Source of the DNA: Microbacteriaceae bacterium
GTDB taxonomy: Bacteria > Actinomycetota > Actinomycetes > Actinomycetales > Microbacteriaceae
Assembly: GCA_004297935.1 (NCBI GenBank)
Contig: SCRE01000021.1
Span: forward strand, 231,848 to 295,847
DNA: 64,000 nt
Reading direction: 5' to 3'
The notes beneath the pieces were generated by a model. It was not told where the DNA came from. It did no database searches and saw only the letters and a program-made list of their open reading frames with translations. Below are positions 18,558 through 28,353 of this stretch, piece by piece. The first letter of the stretch is position 1; each line of letters starts with the position of its first letter. The translations under genes were made by a program, and so were the position numbers.

Positions 18558-18663
18558 ATGAGCTGAATCCACGCCGTTTCTTCCGCTTGACGATCGAGGC
18601 GATGGCGCGAGAGCCGCTCAAAATGGGCGCAAAAAAGCTTGGCAGAATTCAACTACCTCGACA

Positions 18664-18692
18664 AGTGTATGTGACGCTGTGACCAGTGTAAA
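18664..18692 (-). promoter_or_regulatory. Sigma70-type promoter for tRNA-Trp and probably secE-nusG
   Basis: On the minus strand TTTACA (18692-18687) and TACACT (18669-18664) are separated by exactly 17 bases, close to the housekeeping consensus. It lies about 105 bases upstream of the mature tRNA-Trp. Confidence 0.6.
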
Positions 18693-18759
18693 GCTGAGCG
18701 GATGCGCCGCACCCACCGCCGGCTCGATGTTCGCCTTCGGCTGTCGGCTGCCAGCTACC

Positions 18760-19521
18760 TCAGTGCTCGACGAGCGTGACCTCGAACGAGTGCATGTCCG
18801 GCCGATAGCAGTGATGCCCGAACTCGACGGCACGCCCCGAGCTGTCATACGCGGTACGATCCATCGTCAACACGGGCGCGCCCTTGTCCATGTCCAGCAA
18901 TTGGCTTTCCTCGTTAGTCGCCCGGCGCGCACCGATGCGCTCCCGGGCTACTCGCATGGTGGTTCCACGGGCGCGCAACACTTGGTACAGACCGAAATGA
19001 CTCAGATCGCTCTCACTCAGATCGACGAAATCGGCTGGGAGATGATTCTCGAGAATTGCGACAGGCGTCTCCTCTGCGCTGCGCAGCCGACGCAGATGCA
19101 GCACCGGCGACCCTTCCTCGACAGCCAGCCGCGCGGCGATATCCTCGCTCGCTGCGATGACCTCGTGCAGCAGCAAGTCGGTCGACGGATGCCGCCCTGA
19201 CCGTTCCAGGTCCTCGTGCAGACTCGTCAGCTCAACCTGTCGGGTGATCTCACCGTGCACCACCTGCGTTCCGATCCCACGCCGACGTACCAGCAATCCC
19301 TTGTCCACAACCTCTTGGATCGCCCGGCGAATCGTCGGACGCGACATTCCGAGGCGCTCCCCCAGAGCGACCTCGTTTTCCAGCCGGGCACCTGCCGGGA
19401 GCCGGCCGTTGCGGATCGCCTCCTCGATACGCGTCGCGACCTGGTAGTACAACGGGATCGGCCCCGAACGATCGATGTCCGCGAACAGATCGCGCGGCAA
19501 GGTGTCTTCTTCCGTGTTCAC
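18760..19521 (-). CDS. GntR-family regulator (UTRA type), probable inositol-cluster regulator
   Basis: 253 residues from the GTG at 19521, which has AAAGGGG 8 bases upstream; an ATG further upstream would run into iolD. The winged helix is visible (I-P-L-Y-Y-Q-V-A-T-R-I-E-E-A-I-R-N-G-R-L-P, then S-R-P-T-I-R-R-A-I), followed by a UTRA effector domain ending F-E-F/G-H-H-C-Y-R-P-D-M-H-S-F. It is the last gene of the inositol run, 59 bases after iolD. A TGTC-N2-GACA-type motif upstream of iolG and iolC is a candidate operator. Confidence 0.88.
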   Translation of the reverse strand: MNTEEDTLPRDLFADIDRSGPIPLYYQVATRIEEAIRNGRLPAGARLENEVALGERLGMSRPTIRRAIQEVVDKGLLVRRRGIGTQVVHGEITRQVELTSLHEDLERSGRHPSTDLLLHEVIAASEDIAARLAVEEGSPVLHLRRLRSAEETPVAILENHLPADFVDLSESDLSHFGLYQVLRARGTTMRVARERIGARRATNEESQLLDMDKGAPVLTMDRTAYDSSGRAVEFGHHCYRPDMHSFEVTLVEH

Positions 19522-19580
19522 GAACGCATCCCCTTTAGCGTGCTGGCCACACCGCCATGTGTTGACATTAGCAGCGGTCT

Positions 19581-21479
19581 TCACAGATACGATCGCTGCT
19601 GCCGCTTGTCCGTTTCATAGGCCATTCGGGCCCGCTGCGTCGACTCAAGCGTGGACACCTCGGCAACCGCAACATCCCACCAGGCGCCGCCTCCGGAATC
19701 GGGGCCGCGGGCATCCGTTCGGATGTAGACCGCGGTCGTGACCGGCGCAGCGCAGGCCTGCTGCACCGCCTCGCGAAACTCCGCTGCAGTGCCGGCGGTG
19801 AGCACGTTCGCGCCGAGGCTGCGCAGGTTGAGCGCGAGATCGACAGGCAGTGGGCCGCCGTCTCGGAGCGCGGACTCGGGATCGCGGTAGTGATAGTGCG
19901 TGCCGAACCGCTGCGACCCAACTGCTTCGGAGAGGTTCCCGATCGAAGCGAAGCCCTGGTTGTCGACCAGCACGATCACGAGTTTGATGCCCTCGGCAAC
20001 CGCGGTGACGATCTCCTGCGCGAGCATGAGATACGAGCCGTCGCCGACGAGCGCGACGACCTGAACGCCGGGGGCGGCCAGCTTTACGCCGAGCGCCCCG
20101 GCGATCTCGTAGCCCATCGTGGAGAAGCCGTATTCGACGTGGTACTGCTTCGCAGACCGAGGTTCCCAGAGCTTGTGCAGGTCTCCGGGTGCGGAGCCGG
20201 CTGCGTTGACGATCACATCTTCATCGCCGAGTACCTCGTTCAGAATCCCGATCAGTTCGAGTTGCGACGGCATGCCGCTGCCTGCATTCGACCCATTGCC
20301 ACCCAGAACGGTCTCGCGCCAGTCCGCCCACTGTGCCTTGCGCGCGGCGATCTCCTCGCGGTAGGCCGGTTCCGTCAGGTAACCGGATGCCGCGTCAGCC
20401 TCGCCGAGTGCCGCCAGCACCGCGCGGGCATCCCCTTGCACGGGGAGGCCTGACAGCTTGACCGTGTCAAGCGATGCGACGTTGATGTTGACGAAGCGCA
20501 CGTGCGGGTTTGCGAACAGCGAGCGCGAGGCGGTCGTGAAATCGGAGTACCGGGTGCCGACGCCGATGACGAGATCGGCGGCGGCGGCCAGGGCGTTCGC
20601 GGCCGTGGTACCCGTCGCACCGACACCGCCGACATCCATGGTGTGCCCGGGCGGCAGCGCACCCTTGCCGGCCTGCGTCTGCCCGACCGGTATTCCCCAG
20701 CGCTCCGAGAGTTGTGCCAGCACGGCTTCTGCTTCCGCATAGTGCACACCCCCGCCGGCAATTATGAGCGGTCGCTGCGCGGCAGCGAGCGCACGCACAG
20801 CATCCGCGATCGCGGCTTCATCAGCCTGCTGCCGAGCAACGCGCCAGACTCGTTTGTCGAACAGCTCATCCGGCCAATCGTGCGCCTGGGCCTGCACGTC
20901 CTGCGGCAGCGCAATGGTGACGGCTCCTGTCTGGGCCGGGTCGGTGAGCGCACGCATGGCGCCGAGCAGGGCAGCAGGCAGCTGTTCGGGCCTCCACACG
21001 CGATCGAAGAATACGGACACCGGCCGGAACGCGTCGTTCACGGTGACGTCCTGAGCATCCAAACGTTCGAGTTGCTGCAGAACCGGATCGGCGACGCGCG
21101 TGGCGAATGCGTCGGCAGGGAACAGCAGCACCGGGACGCGATTGACGGTAGCCAACGCCGCGCCGGTCACCATGTTGGTTGCACCAGGCCCGATCGACGT
21201 TGTCACAGCAAGGGTGGACATCCTGTTGCGATGCTTCGCAAACGCACTTGCGGCGTGCACGGCGCCCTGTTCGTTGCGGGCGAGCCAGTATGACATCCGT
21301 CCACGGTCTCGCATCTCGCTCTCGAGCAACGCCTGGCCGATTCCCGCCACATTGCCATGGCCGAAGATGCCCATGAAGCCCTCAACGGCGCGGTGCTCGA
21401 CTCCGTCGCGCAACGTGTACTGCCGCCCGAGAAACCGCACGATCGCCTGCCCCACCGTGAGCCTGGTCGTACCGGTCAT
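19581..21479 (-). CDS. iolD: 3D-(3,5/4)-trihydroxycyclohexane-1,2-dione acylhydrolase IolD
   Basis: 632 residues, a thiamine-diphosphate enzyme that opens the inosose-derived ring to 5-deoxy-glucuronate. The N-terminal ThDP domain has G-I-F-G-H-G-N-V-A-G-I-G-Q-A-L and the C-terminal domain has the ThDP-Mg motif G-D-G-S-Y-L-M-L followed by V-D-N-Q-G-F-A-S-I-G-N. Length is typical. It is the step after IolE. All inositol enzymes here lie on the minus strand. Confidence 0.93.
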   Translation of the reverse strand: MTGTTRLTVGQAIVRFLGRQYTLRDGVEHRAVEGFMGIFGHGNVAGIGQALLESEMRDRGRMSYWLARNEQGAVHAASAFAKHRNRMSTLAVTTSIGPGATNMVTGAALATVNRVPVLLFPADAFATRVADPVLQQLERLDAQDVTVNDAFRPVSVFFDRVWRPEQLPAALLGAMRALTDPAQTGAVTIALPQDVQAQAHDWPDELFDKRVWRVARQQADEAAIADAVRALAAAQRPLIIAGGGVHYAEAEAVLAQLSERWGIPVGQTQAGKGALPPGHTMDVGGVGATGTTAANALAAAADLVIGVGTRYSDFTTASRSLFANPHVRFVNINVASLDTVKLSGLPVQGDARAVLAALGEADAASGYLTEPAYREEIAARKAQWADWRETVLGGNGSNAGSGMPSQLELIGILNEVLGDEDVIVNAAGSAPGDLHKLWEPRSAKQYHVEYGFSTMGYEIAGALGVKLAAPGVQVVALVGDGSYLMLAQEIVTAVAEGIKLVIVLVDNQGFASIGNLSEAVGSQRFGTHYHYRDPESALRDGGPLPVDLALNLRSLGANVLTAGTAAEFREAVQQACAAPVTTAVYIRTDARGPDSGGGAWWDVAVAEVSTLESTQRARMAYETDKRQQRSYL

Positions 21480-21536
21480 CGCCTGTTCCCCATTTCTCTC
21501 AGCGCGTGCGCTGTTCGCACCATCTTCGCGGGTGCC

Positions 21537-22388
21537 TCAACTCGAAGCTTCCCGCTGCAGCTCTGCCGCGATCTTGTCGAGTTCAGGATCGCCTGACCGC
21601 TCCAGATCACTTGCCAGCTGCTGGAGTTCCTCTCCGCCCGCCATGAGGTTGGTCATCTCCTCGATCGTGATCTCGGACTTCTCGAACAACCCCAAACTGG
21701 TGCCGCGCTTGAGCAGCAAGAAGCGATCACCAACCGGATAGGCATGTTGCGGGTTGTGCGTGATGAAGACGACGCCAAGACCCTGGTCGCGTGCCCTGGC
21801 GATGTACTTCAATACAATCGCCGCCTGTTTGACCCCGAGCGCGGACGTCGGCTCGTCGAGGATGACGACCTTTGCACCGAAGTACACCGCTCGTGCGATG
21901 GCGACAGACTGCCGCTCACCACCGGAAAGCGTGCCGATGGACTGGTCGACGTCGCGCAGATCGATGCCCATGTCGGCGAGCTGTTTCTTGGTGGTCTGCT
22001 TCATCTGCTTGACATCAAGCCGACGAAACGGGCCGCGCCCTTTCGTCAGCTCCGAGCCGAGAAAGAAATTGCGCCACACCGGCATCAGCGGTACGACCGC
22101 GAGATCCTGGTACACCGTCGCAATGCCGACGTTGAGCGCTTCACGCGGGCTGGAGAACGCACGCTCCTCGCCGTAGACCTTGAGCGAACCGTGCGAGTGC
22201 GCGTGCGCTCCCGCGAGGATCTTGATGAAGGTTGACTTGCCTGCCCCGTTATCGCCGAGCACGCACAGTACTTCGCCGACCCCGACGGATGCGCTCACGT
22301 CTCGGAGCGCGATGATCGACCCATAGGTCTTGCCGATGTTCGTGACCTCGAGAATCGGCGGTGCAACGGACGTTCGTGTGTCTGTCAT
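21537..22388 (-). CDS. Sugar-type ABC transporter ATP-binding protein (inositol importer)
   Basis: 283 residues with a single ABC domain: Walker [10 protein letters not shown] near residue 46, signature L-S-G-G-E-R-Q-S-V near 144, Walker B V-V-I-L-D-E-P-T. The RbsA/XylG relatives usually have two domains of about 500 residues; this is the short single-domain form. Its ATG overlaps the permease stop as ATGA. It powers import together with the permease and lipoprotein that precede it in the operon. Confidence 0.9.
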   Translation of the reverse strand: MTDTRTSVAPPILEVTNIGKTYGSIIALRDVSASVGVGEVLCVLGDNGAGKSTFIKILAGAHAHSHGSLKVYGEERAFSSPREALNVGIATVYQDLAVVPLMPVWRNFFLGSELTKGRGPFRRLDVKQMKQTTKKQLADMGIDLRDVDQSIGTLSGGERQSVAIARAVYFGAKVVILDEPTSALGVKQAAIVLKYIARARDQGLGVVFITHNPQHAYPVGDRFLLLKRGTSLGLFEKSEITIEEMTNLMAGGEELQQLASDLERSGDPELDKIAAELQREASS

Positions 22389-23428
22389 TCTCGCGCTCCT
22401 GCCTGCCTGCGAACCCACAGATTGACCAGCACCGCCAGCAGCAGCATTCCACCGAGGAAGGCCTTGAGCCAGTTGTTGTCCCACTGGGCGAAGACGATTC
22501 CCTGCAGCGTCATGCCGTAGATTAGGGCACCGATCGCGGCGCCGATCGCGGAGCCGTAACCACCCATCAGTAGGCAGCCGCCGACAACCGCACAGATGAT
22601 GTAGATGAACTCCTGGCCGATACCTGTCGTCGCCTGCACCGTCGACACGTCGAACAGCTGCAACATTCCGACCAGCCAACCCGCCCCGGCCGTCGTCATG
22701 AACAGACCGATTTTCACCTTGGACACCGGCACTCCGACCTGACGGGCGCTACCGGCCTGGCCTCCGACTGCGAAGATCCAGTTTCCGACACGAGTGCGCA
22801 ACAAGACCCAGGTTGCGAGCGCTGTCAGAACGATCCACCACACGATCGAAATCTTCACGTTCATGCCGAGGAAGGGGAACGATGATCCGAAGATCAGTTG
22901 CACTTGGGCGAATCCGGGCACGGAGTCCATGCCCTGGATCGCGACGGTGCCGGTGATCAGCTTGGTCACGGCCAGGTTGATGCCCTGGAGAATGAAGAAC
23001 GTGGCCAGTGTCACGATGAAGCTCGGCAATCCAGTCTTCATGGTGATGTAGCCGTTGCCTGCACCGAGCGCCAGCGCGATTCCCAGTGAGAGCACCAACG
23101 CAAGCCACACATTGAGCCCCCATTGTGTGGTCACCACGCCGACAATCAGTCCCGTCGTGCCGGTCATCACACCCGCGGAGAGGTCGAACTCGCCGCCGAT
23201 CATAAGAAGCGCGACCGCGACCGCCATGATGCCATACAACGACGCCGAGTACAGCCACGTCGAAATACCTGCTGGGGTCAGGAACGCTTGCGTCGACGTG
23301 GAGAAATAGATCAGGATCAGGAGTGCAGCGACTGCTGCGCCGACCTCCGGTCGGCGCAGCAGCTTCGAGACGAATCCGCTTTTCCTAATTCGTTCATCGA
23401 TCACTGCAGGTGCAGTGGGCGCGGTCAT
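22385..23428 (-). CDS. RbsC-type sugar ABC transporter permease (inositol importer)
   Basis: 347 residues with about nine hydrophobic segments and the RbsC/XylH family pattern [13 protein letters not shown] near the second half of the N-terminal repeat, plus [14 protein letters not shown]. It forms the membrane pore. Four-base overlaps join it to both the binding-protein gene and the ATPase gene. Confidence 0.92.
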   Translation of the reverse strand: MTAPTAPAVIDERIRKSGFVSKLLRRPEVGAAVAALLILIYFSTSTQAFLTPAGISTWLYSASLYGIMAVAVALLMIGGEFDLSAGVMTGTTGLIVGVVTTQWGLNVWLALVLSLGIALALGAGNGYITMKTGLPSFIVTLATFFILQGINLAVTKLITGTVAIQGMDSVPGFAQVQLIFGSSFPFLGMNVKISIVWWIVLTALATWVLLRTRVGNWIFAVGGQAGSARQVGVPVSKVKIGLFMTTAGAGWLVGMLQLFDVSTVQATTGIGQEFIYIICAVVGGCLLMGGYGSAIGAAIGALIYGMTLQGIVFAQWDNNWLKAFLGGMLLLAVLVNLWVRRQAGARE

Positions 23429-24405
23429 CGCGTGCCGTTCTTCGCAAATTCCGCGACCTGCGCCGCATTGTCCTTGGTCACGTAACCGGGGCCGGAGTAC
23501 ACCGGCTGGCCACCGCCGACGACATCGCCGTTGCGCTTCTGAAGGGTGAGGAACATGACCGGAAGGTAGCCCTGGAGGTACGGCTGCTGGTCAACAGCGA
23601 ACAGGATCTTGCCCTCCTCGATCAATTTCGTGACATCCGAGGAGACGTCGAAGGTGGCAAGCTTCGCCTTGCTGCCGGCGTCAGTGATGGCCTGGCTGGC
23701 AGCGACCGCGACGCCATTATTGAGTGTGAGCACTCCGTCGATCGACGGGTCGGCCAGGAGCTTGCTCTTGATGGTGTTCTTCGCGTCTGCCAGGTTGGCA
23801 ACATCGACCTGTATATTTTGCACCTTGCCACCGAGCTTGTCCGCCGCGCCTTTGCAGCGCTGCTCAAGCCCGGTGTTGCCCGCTTCGTGGATGACGCAGA
23901 TCAAGTTCTTCACGCCGGCCTTGGCCAACTGTTCGCCCGCTCCTTCTCCGGCAATCAGTTCGCTCTGCCCAACGTGCGTTTCGGCGCCGAACGCCTTCGA
24001 CTGATCGAGTCCCGAGTTGATCGTGATCACGGGGATGCCTGCCGCGACCGCCTTCTCGACGGATGCCTTGACACCGTCCGGGTTCGCCATGGAGACGACC
24101 AGTCCATCGGGATGCGTCGCGACCGCGGCGTCGATGAGCTGACTCTGCTTCACGGGATCCGGATCGCTCTGGTAGGTGACCGTCACCCCGAGGTCTGAAC
24201 CGGCCTTCTCCGCCCCACTTTTGACGACATCCCAAAAGCTATCACCCGGGGAGCCGTGGCTGACAATATCGATCGTGATCTTGCTGGCGTTTCCGCCTGC
24301 AGCGGGCGTGGACGTGTTCGCCGTTTTCTGACCGGTTCCCGTGCAACCGGCCAACGCCAGCGGAACAATGATCAATACGGCCAACCAGCTTTTTCTGAGC
24401 TTCAT
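23425..24405 (-). CDS. RbsB-type sugar-binding lipoprotein (inositol importer)
   Basis: 326 residues. The signal ends with the lipobox L-A-G-C at about residues 18-21, then a Thr/Ala-rich linker and a periplasmic binding protein type 1 domain (D-I-V-S-H-G-S-P-G-D-S-F-W-D-V-V-K-S-G). A strong AAGGAGG lies upstream. Inositol or a related cyclitol is the expected ligand because of the surrounding iol genes; this is inference. Confidence 0.9.
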   Translation of the reverse strand: MKLRKSWLAVLIIVPLALAGCTGTGQKTANTSTPAAGGNASKITIDIVSHGSPGDSFWDVVKSGAEKAGSDLGVTVTYQSDPDPVKQSQLIDAAVATHPDGLVVSMANPDGVKASVEKAVAAGIPVITINSGLDQSKAFGAETHVGQSELIAGEGAGEQLAKAGVKNLICVIHEAGNTGLEQRCKGAADKLGGKVQNIQVDVANLADAKNTIKSKLLADPSIDGVLTLNNGVAVAASQAITDAGSKAKLATFDVSSDVTKLIEEGKILFAVDQQPYLQGYLPVMFLTLQKRNGDVVGGGQPVYSGPGYVTKDNAAQVAEFAKNGTR

Positions 24406-24469
24406 TTCAGGGCCCTCCTTCGGACACCGACTTGTTGTTTGGGTGTGGTCTTGCCGTGCAGTGCAGACC

Positions 24470-25390
24470 TTAGGGCTGCGCCACGCGGGTGATGAAATCG
24501 AGGCTGCGACGCACGTCGTCGATCGGCCCCGTGTTCGCCGGCGGTTCGCGCTCGAGGATCGTGTCCTGTTCGAGTACGTAGTAACCGTTGTAACCGGCGT
24601 TCTCCAACGCCGCCACGATGCGGGCAACGTCGACGTCCCCACCGCCGAGGGGCGCGTACATTCCCTGCCGCACAGCATCGAGGTAGGTGAGTTCTCCGCG
24701 CCGAAACTCTGCCGCGATAGTGAGGCGCACATCCTTCAAGTGCACGTGGGTCACCCGATCCGGGTGTTCCACTGCGAGCGCCACCGGATCTGACCCCCCG
24801 ATCAGAAGGTGCCCGGTGTCCAGGCACAGACCCACTGTCGATCCTGCGAGAACGCGCGCGACATCATCCGCCGACTCGATCATCGTTCCGACATGCGGAT
24901 GAATGGATGCGACGATGCCGCGTTCCTGCGCCTGCACAGCGATCACTTCGAGGTTGCCAAGCAACCTCGCCCACTGCGCATCGGACAATTCGGGGCGGCC
25001 CTCATAGCCTGCGGACCCGGTGTCGGCCGCCAACACGAGTCGGCGCGCCCCGGCGCGCTGAAAAGCCGTGAGCGCGACCGCGATGGCCGCGGTGGGGTCG
25101 TACCTGTCGTCGTGCAGTACAACCGGTACGAATCCGCCGACCGCGTGCATACCGTGGCGCGCCAGCGTCTCAGCGCGTTCCGTCGGATCAGCCGGCAGGA
25201 AGTCATCCGGGCCGAACTCCGTCGCGGCGACACCGAGTTGCGCCATTTCGGTGAGCACGCGTTCGACGGGCAGTTGGACGCCCCAGTCGGGCACCTCGCA
25301 AACGCCCCATGAGATCGGTGCAACAGCGATGCGTTCGGCGAGGGCGCGCGTCGACTCTGCTGTGGTTGCAGTTGCGGGCGTGGTGGTCAC
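24470..25390 (-). CDS. iolE: Myo-inosose-2 dehydratase IolE
   Basis: 306 residues of the xylose-isomerase-like TIM-barrel family. The start A-V-A-P-I-S-W-G-V-C-E-V-P is characteristic of IolE. Metal ligands are spread over E-F-G-P, S-I-H-P-H-V-G-T, C-L-D-T-G-H and V-H-L-K-D. It dehydrates 2-keto-myo-inositol to the trihydroxycyclohexanedione that IolD opens. Its start overlaps the iolG stop by 4 bases. Confidence 0.93.
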   Translation of the reverse strand: MTTTPATATTAESTRALAERIAVAPISWGVCEVPDWGVQLPVERVLTEMAQLGVAATEFGPDDFLPADPTERAETLARHGMHAVGGFVPVVLHDDRYDPTAAIAVALTAFQRAGARRLVLAADTGSAGYEGRPELSDAQWARLLGNLEVIAVQAQERGIVASIHPHVGTMIESADDVARVLAGSTVGLCLDTGHLLIGGSDPVALAVEHPDRVTHVHLKDVRLTIAAEFRRGELTYLDAVRQGMYAPLGGGDVDVARIVAALENAGYNGYYVLEQDTILEREPPANTGPIDDVRRSLDFITRVAQP

Positions 25391-26388
25391 GGCCGGACCT
25401 CATCCAGCCGCACCGCGCGGCCTTCGCGACGCGAAAGATCCGCCGCTTCGGCGATGAAGAGCGCTTCGCTGGCGTCGCGCGGCGTGCACGGGCTGGCGAC
25501 TTCGCCGCGCGCCACGCTTAAGAACACCTCGAGTTCAGCTGCATACGCGGCCGCGAAGCGCTCCTGGAAGTTCGGCCATGGTGTGCCCGATGGAAAGTTG
25601 ACGCCGGGTTCTGCACTGGTCAGCGGGACGCGCTCGTCGAGGCCGACGACGCGGGTGCTCCGCGTGCCGGCGACTTCCATGCGCACGTCGTATCCAGCGC
25701 CGTTATACCGAGACCCGTGAAGCGTCGCGAGTGAACCGTCGTCCAGCGTGAGAATGGCGACCGATTCGTCGACGTCGTGCGACTCGCCGAACACCGGCGC
25801 GCCGCGGTTCGAGCCGGCCGCGAAGACGGATTCGACCTCGCGAGAGGTGACCCAGCGCAAGATGTCGAAGTCGTGGATGTGGCAGTCACGGTAGATCCCG
25901 CCGCTGGTCGGGATGAAGTCCTCGGGCGGCGGCGTCGGATCGCAAGTCAGAAGGTGCAACCGACGGAGCTCGCCAATTTCGCCGCCCTCAAGGGCCTTCT
26001 TTGCGGCACGGTACCCTGTGTCGAATCGCCGCTGAAACCCGATCTGCACCGGCACGTCGTACTGCTCGACTTCGGCCACGACAGCGAGCGTCGACTCAAG
26101 TGACTCTGCCAGCGGCTTCTCACAGAACACCGGGATCCCCGCTTGCACCGCTCGCAGAATGAGCGCGGCATGCACCGAAGTCGGGGCCGCGATGACGATC
26201 GCATCAGGACGTGACGCGAACGCGTCGTCGATGCTGCCCGATGTCGCGATGTCCACACCCGCAGCGGCCTGCGCGGCACGCGCCGGGTCCAGGTCCGCGA
26301 TCAACAGTTCGGTGACGCTCTGTTGACGCCGTAGCGTTGCCAGATGGGCGAGCCCGATTCGACCGGCACCGAGAATCGCAATGCGCAC
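25387..26388 (-). CDS. iolG: Inositol 2-dehydrogenase IolG (Gfo/Idh/MocA family)
   Basis: 333 residues. The N-terminal Rossmann fold begins R-I-A-I-L-G-A-G-R-I-G and the family E-K-P-L-A motif is at about residue 95. A catalytic-type D-C-H-I-H-D-F-D-I follows near 170. It oxidises myo-inositol (or a stereoisomer) to the 2-keto form with NAD, the first pathway step. It heads the downstream part of the cluster and has its own 124-base upstream region. Confidence 0.9.
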   Translation of the reverse strand: MRIAILGAGRIGLAHLATLRRQQSVTELLIADLDPARAAQAAAGVDIATSGSIDDAFASRPDAIVIAAPTSVHAALILRAVQAGIPVFCEKPLAESLESTLAVVAEVEQYDVPVQIGFQRRFDTGYRAAKKALEGGEIGELRRLHLLTCDPTPPPEDFIPTSGGIYRDCHIHDFDILRWVTSREVESVFAAGSNRGAPVFGESHDVDESVAILTLDDGSLATLHGSRYNGAGYDVRMEVAGTRSTRVVGLDERVPLTSAEPGVNFPSGTPWPNFQERFAAAYAAELEVFLSVARGEVASPCTPRDASEALFIAEAADLSRREGRAVRLDEVRP

Positions 26389-26431
26389 GTTCTGTCCTCT
26401 TCATCGAGTTTGTATGGGGAGTTTGTACGGA

Positions 26432-26499
26432 TGTCTTGACTTACTATCTGACCTTGACGGTAGTCTGTCGATGCATCGTCGTCAAGCTTTGTCAAGACA
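26432..26499 (-). promoter_or_regulatory. Candidate operator pair and promoter region upstream of iolG
   Basis: ATGTCTTGAC (26431-26440) and its exact complement GTCAAGACAT (26491-26500) face each other with centres 60 bases apart. Each contains a TGTC-WW-GACA-like dyad, the sort of half-site arrangement seen for GntR regulators. The stretch is AT-rich compared with the genes around it, as expected for a promoter. Confidence 0.45.
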
Positions 26500-26512
26500 T
26501 TGTTACAAGCCG

Positions 26513-27418
26513 TTATGAAGTCGGTGCGTACGGCAGTCGCGGGTCGATCTGCTGGCCATCCCACGTTTCGCGCACCCACGCGTGGGCCGGGTCGTCCGTG
26601 ATGTGCCAGACGCGCTCTTCATCGGGCCCTGCCATGACGTTGAGGTAGTACAGGTCGTAGCCGGGGGCCGCGGCCGCAGGCCCGTGATAGCCGAACGGCA
26701 CGAGCGCGATGTCCCCCGTGCGCACGAGCGCGCCGGTGTCGATCTCGCCGGCCGGCGACGAGTATGTGCTGAACATTCCGAACGGATCGGCGACCGGAGA
26801 GGCGGATGCACCGCGCGTGATCGCCGTCTCGAAGTAGTAGATCTCCTCGAGCCGCGACTCGACGCCCGGCACCGATTCATCGTGTTTGTGTGCCGGATAC
26901 GACGACCAGTTCTCCGCCGGTGTGATTACTTCGCAGACGATCAATTTGGCGGCATCGAGGGCGGCAGGTGTGCCGAAGTTGTGCACCTGTCTGCTCGAGC
27001 GGCCGGCGCCGCGCAGCTCGACGGGTACGTCCTGTCGTGCGATGTAGCGCGTCGGTTTGCGAATGGATGTCGGCACTTCCGCAACCGCGACTCTGCCGCT
27101 TCCCGTGATCGTCAGCGACGCTCCCACACCGACGTACAGCACGTCGGTGGGTCCATCGAACACGCTCGCGCGGCCGAGTAGTGCGTAGTCGCTCGGCACG
27201 ATGCCGTCGCCGCTCGTGTGCACCAGGAACGATCCGGCGAGCGGGACCACGATGCGCTCGACGTCCCCGGCAGCGAGCGAAAGTCCGCCACCGTCTGCCA
27301 ATTCACCGACCCGGATTCCAGTGTGACGCCATCCGTCGAGCTGCGCGTCGATGACGCTCGACCATCCGTCGCGGGCAGTCGTACCTGCGGGAAAGAACCA
27401 CTCATTCGTTCGCGCCAT
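26513..27418 (-). CDS. iolB: 5-deoxy-glucuronate isomerase IolB
   Basis: 301 residues with a bicupin layout. The start W-F-F-P-A-G-T-T, the segment H-K-H-D-E-S-V-P (metal-binding His) and the C-terminal Y-H-G-P-A-A-A-P-G-Y-D-L-Y-Y-L-N-V-M-A-G are classic for IolB. It converts 5-deoxy-glucuronate to 2-deoxy-5-keto-gluconate, the IolC substrate. GAAGGAGG lies 8 bases before the ATG at 27418. Confidence 0.95.
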   Translation of the reverse strand: MARTNEWFFPAGTTARDGWSSVIDAQLDGWRHTGIRVGELADGGGLSLAAGDVERIVVPLAGSFLVHTSGDGIVPSDYALLGRASVFDGPTDVLYVGVGASLTITGSGRVAVAEVPTSIRKPTRYIARQDVPVELRGAGRSSRQVHNFGTPAALDAAKLIVCEVITPAENWSSYPAHKHDESVPGVESRLEEIYYFETAITRGASASPVADPFGMFSTYSSPAGEIDTGALVRTGDIALVPFGYHGPAAAAPGYDLYYLNVMAGPDEERVWHITDDPAHAWVRETWDGQQIDPRLPYAPTS

Positions 27419-27432
27419 CCGTGATTCCTCCT

Positions 27433-28353
27433 TCACGCGTGCACCAGCCGGGCAGCGGTGTCGACAACGCCGGCGACGTTGCCGTCCGAGGGATAGAGAA
27501 TGGTGCGCCCGACAACCAGCCCGTGCACGCCGGGGAGCGCAAGCGCGCGCTCCCATGAGTGATACGTCTCGTCCGGACTGCCGTTCGGGTCGCCCCCGAG
27601 TAACAGTGTAGGCAGCGTCGAGGCCTCCATGACCCGCTCCATCTGCGGCACGACGGGCAGCTTGAGCCAGGTGTATGCCGAACTCGAGCCGAGGCCGGCC
27701 GCGACGGCCATCGAGATGATCACCGCTTCTGTGCTCAGGTCGTTGCGGATGCTTCCATCGATCCATTCGCTCATGAACGGTTCGATCATGATCGGCAGCT
27801 TGTGCTTCGCTGCGCACGTGACAGCGTTCGCCGTGCGCTCGAGCGTGCTCGCCGTATTCGCGTCTGCAAGGTTGATTCGCAGCAGCAGCTTCGCGAAATC
27901 CAGGCCCGAGTCGGCGATCGAGTCGACGTCGTATCCGGTGAAGCGGTCGTCCATTTCGAAGACGGCACCGCGCAGCCCGCCGCGGTTCATCGAGCCGACG
28001 GCGATCTTGTCGTCGAGCACTCCGAGAATCGCGAGGTCCTCGATGATATCCGGCGTTCCGAGCACGCCGTCGACTCCTGGTCGGCTCAATGCGAGCGCCA
28101 GTCGTTGCAGTAGATCGTAGCGACTGGCCATCGCCATCGCATCGTCGCGCACGCCGAGCGCGCCACGGGCCGGGTGGTCTGCCGCAATGATGAATAGCCG
28201 ATTATCGCCAATTGCCAGTGGCCTGCGACGACGCGTGTTCAGTGCCGCGGCGATTGAATCCGGTTGGGTGAGTCTGATGCTGCGGATGTGCGCGAAATCG
28301 CCTGCCGTCAGCGGCCCGTCGATCGTTTCAACCGGGAACTCACGCGGTGGCAT
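27433..28353 (-). CDS. Cgl0159-type (beta/alpha)8 aldolase of inositol clusters
   Basis: 306 residues resembling the LacD/class I aldolase-like Cgl0159 family that sits in actinobacterial iol operons. Visible are F-I-I-A-A-D-H-P-A-R-G near residue 55, D-G-V-L-G-T-P-D-I, a Lys in the F-A-K-L-L-L-R-I-N strand and P-I-M-I-E-P-F near 190. It overlaps iolC by 14 bases. The likely job is cleavage of the phosphorylated 2-deoxy-5-keto-gluconate, replacing IolJ, which is not found in this window. That assignment is inference from context. Confidence 0.75.
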   Translation of the reverse strand: MPPREFPVETIDGPLTAGDFAHIRSIRLTQPDSIAAALNTRRRRPLAIGDNRLFIIAADHPARGALGVRDDAMAMASRYDLLQRLALALSRPGVDGVLGTPDIIEDLAILGVLDDKIAVGSMNRGGLRGAVFEMDDRFTGYDVDSIADSGLDFAKLLLRINLADANTASTLERTANAVTCAAKHKLPIMIEPFMSEWIDGSIRNDLSTEAVIISMAVAAGLGSSSAYTWLKLPVVPQMERVMEASTLPTLLLGGDPNGSPDETYHSWERALALPGVHGLVVGRTILYPSDGNVAGVVDTAARLVHA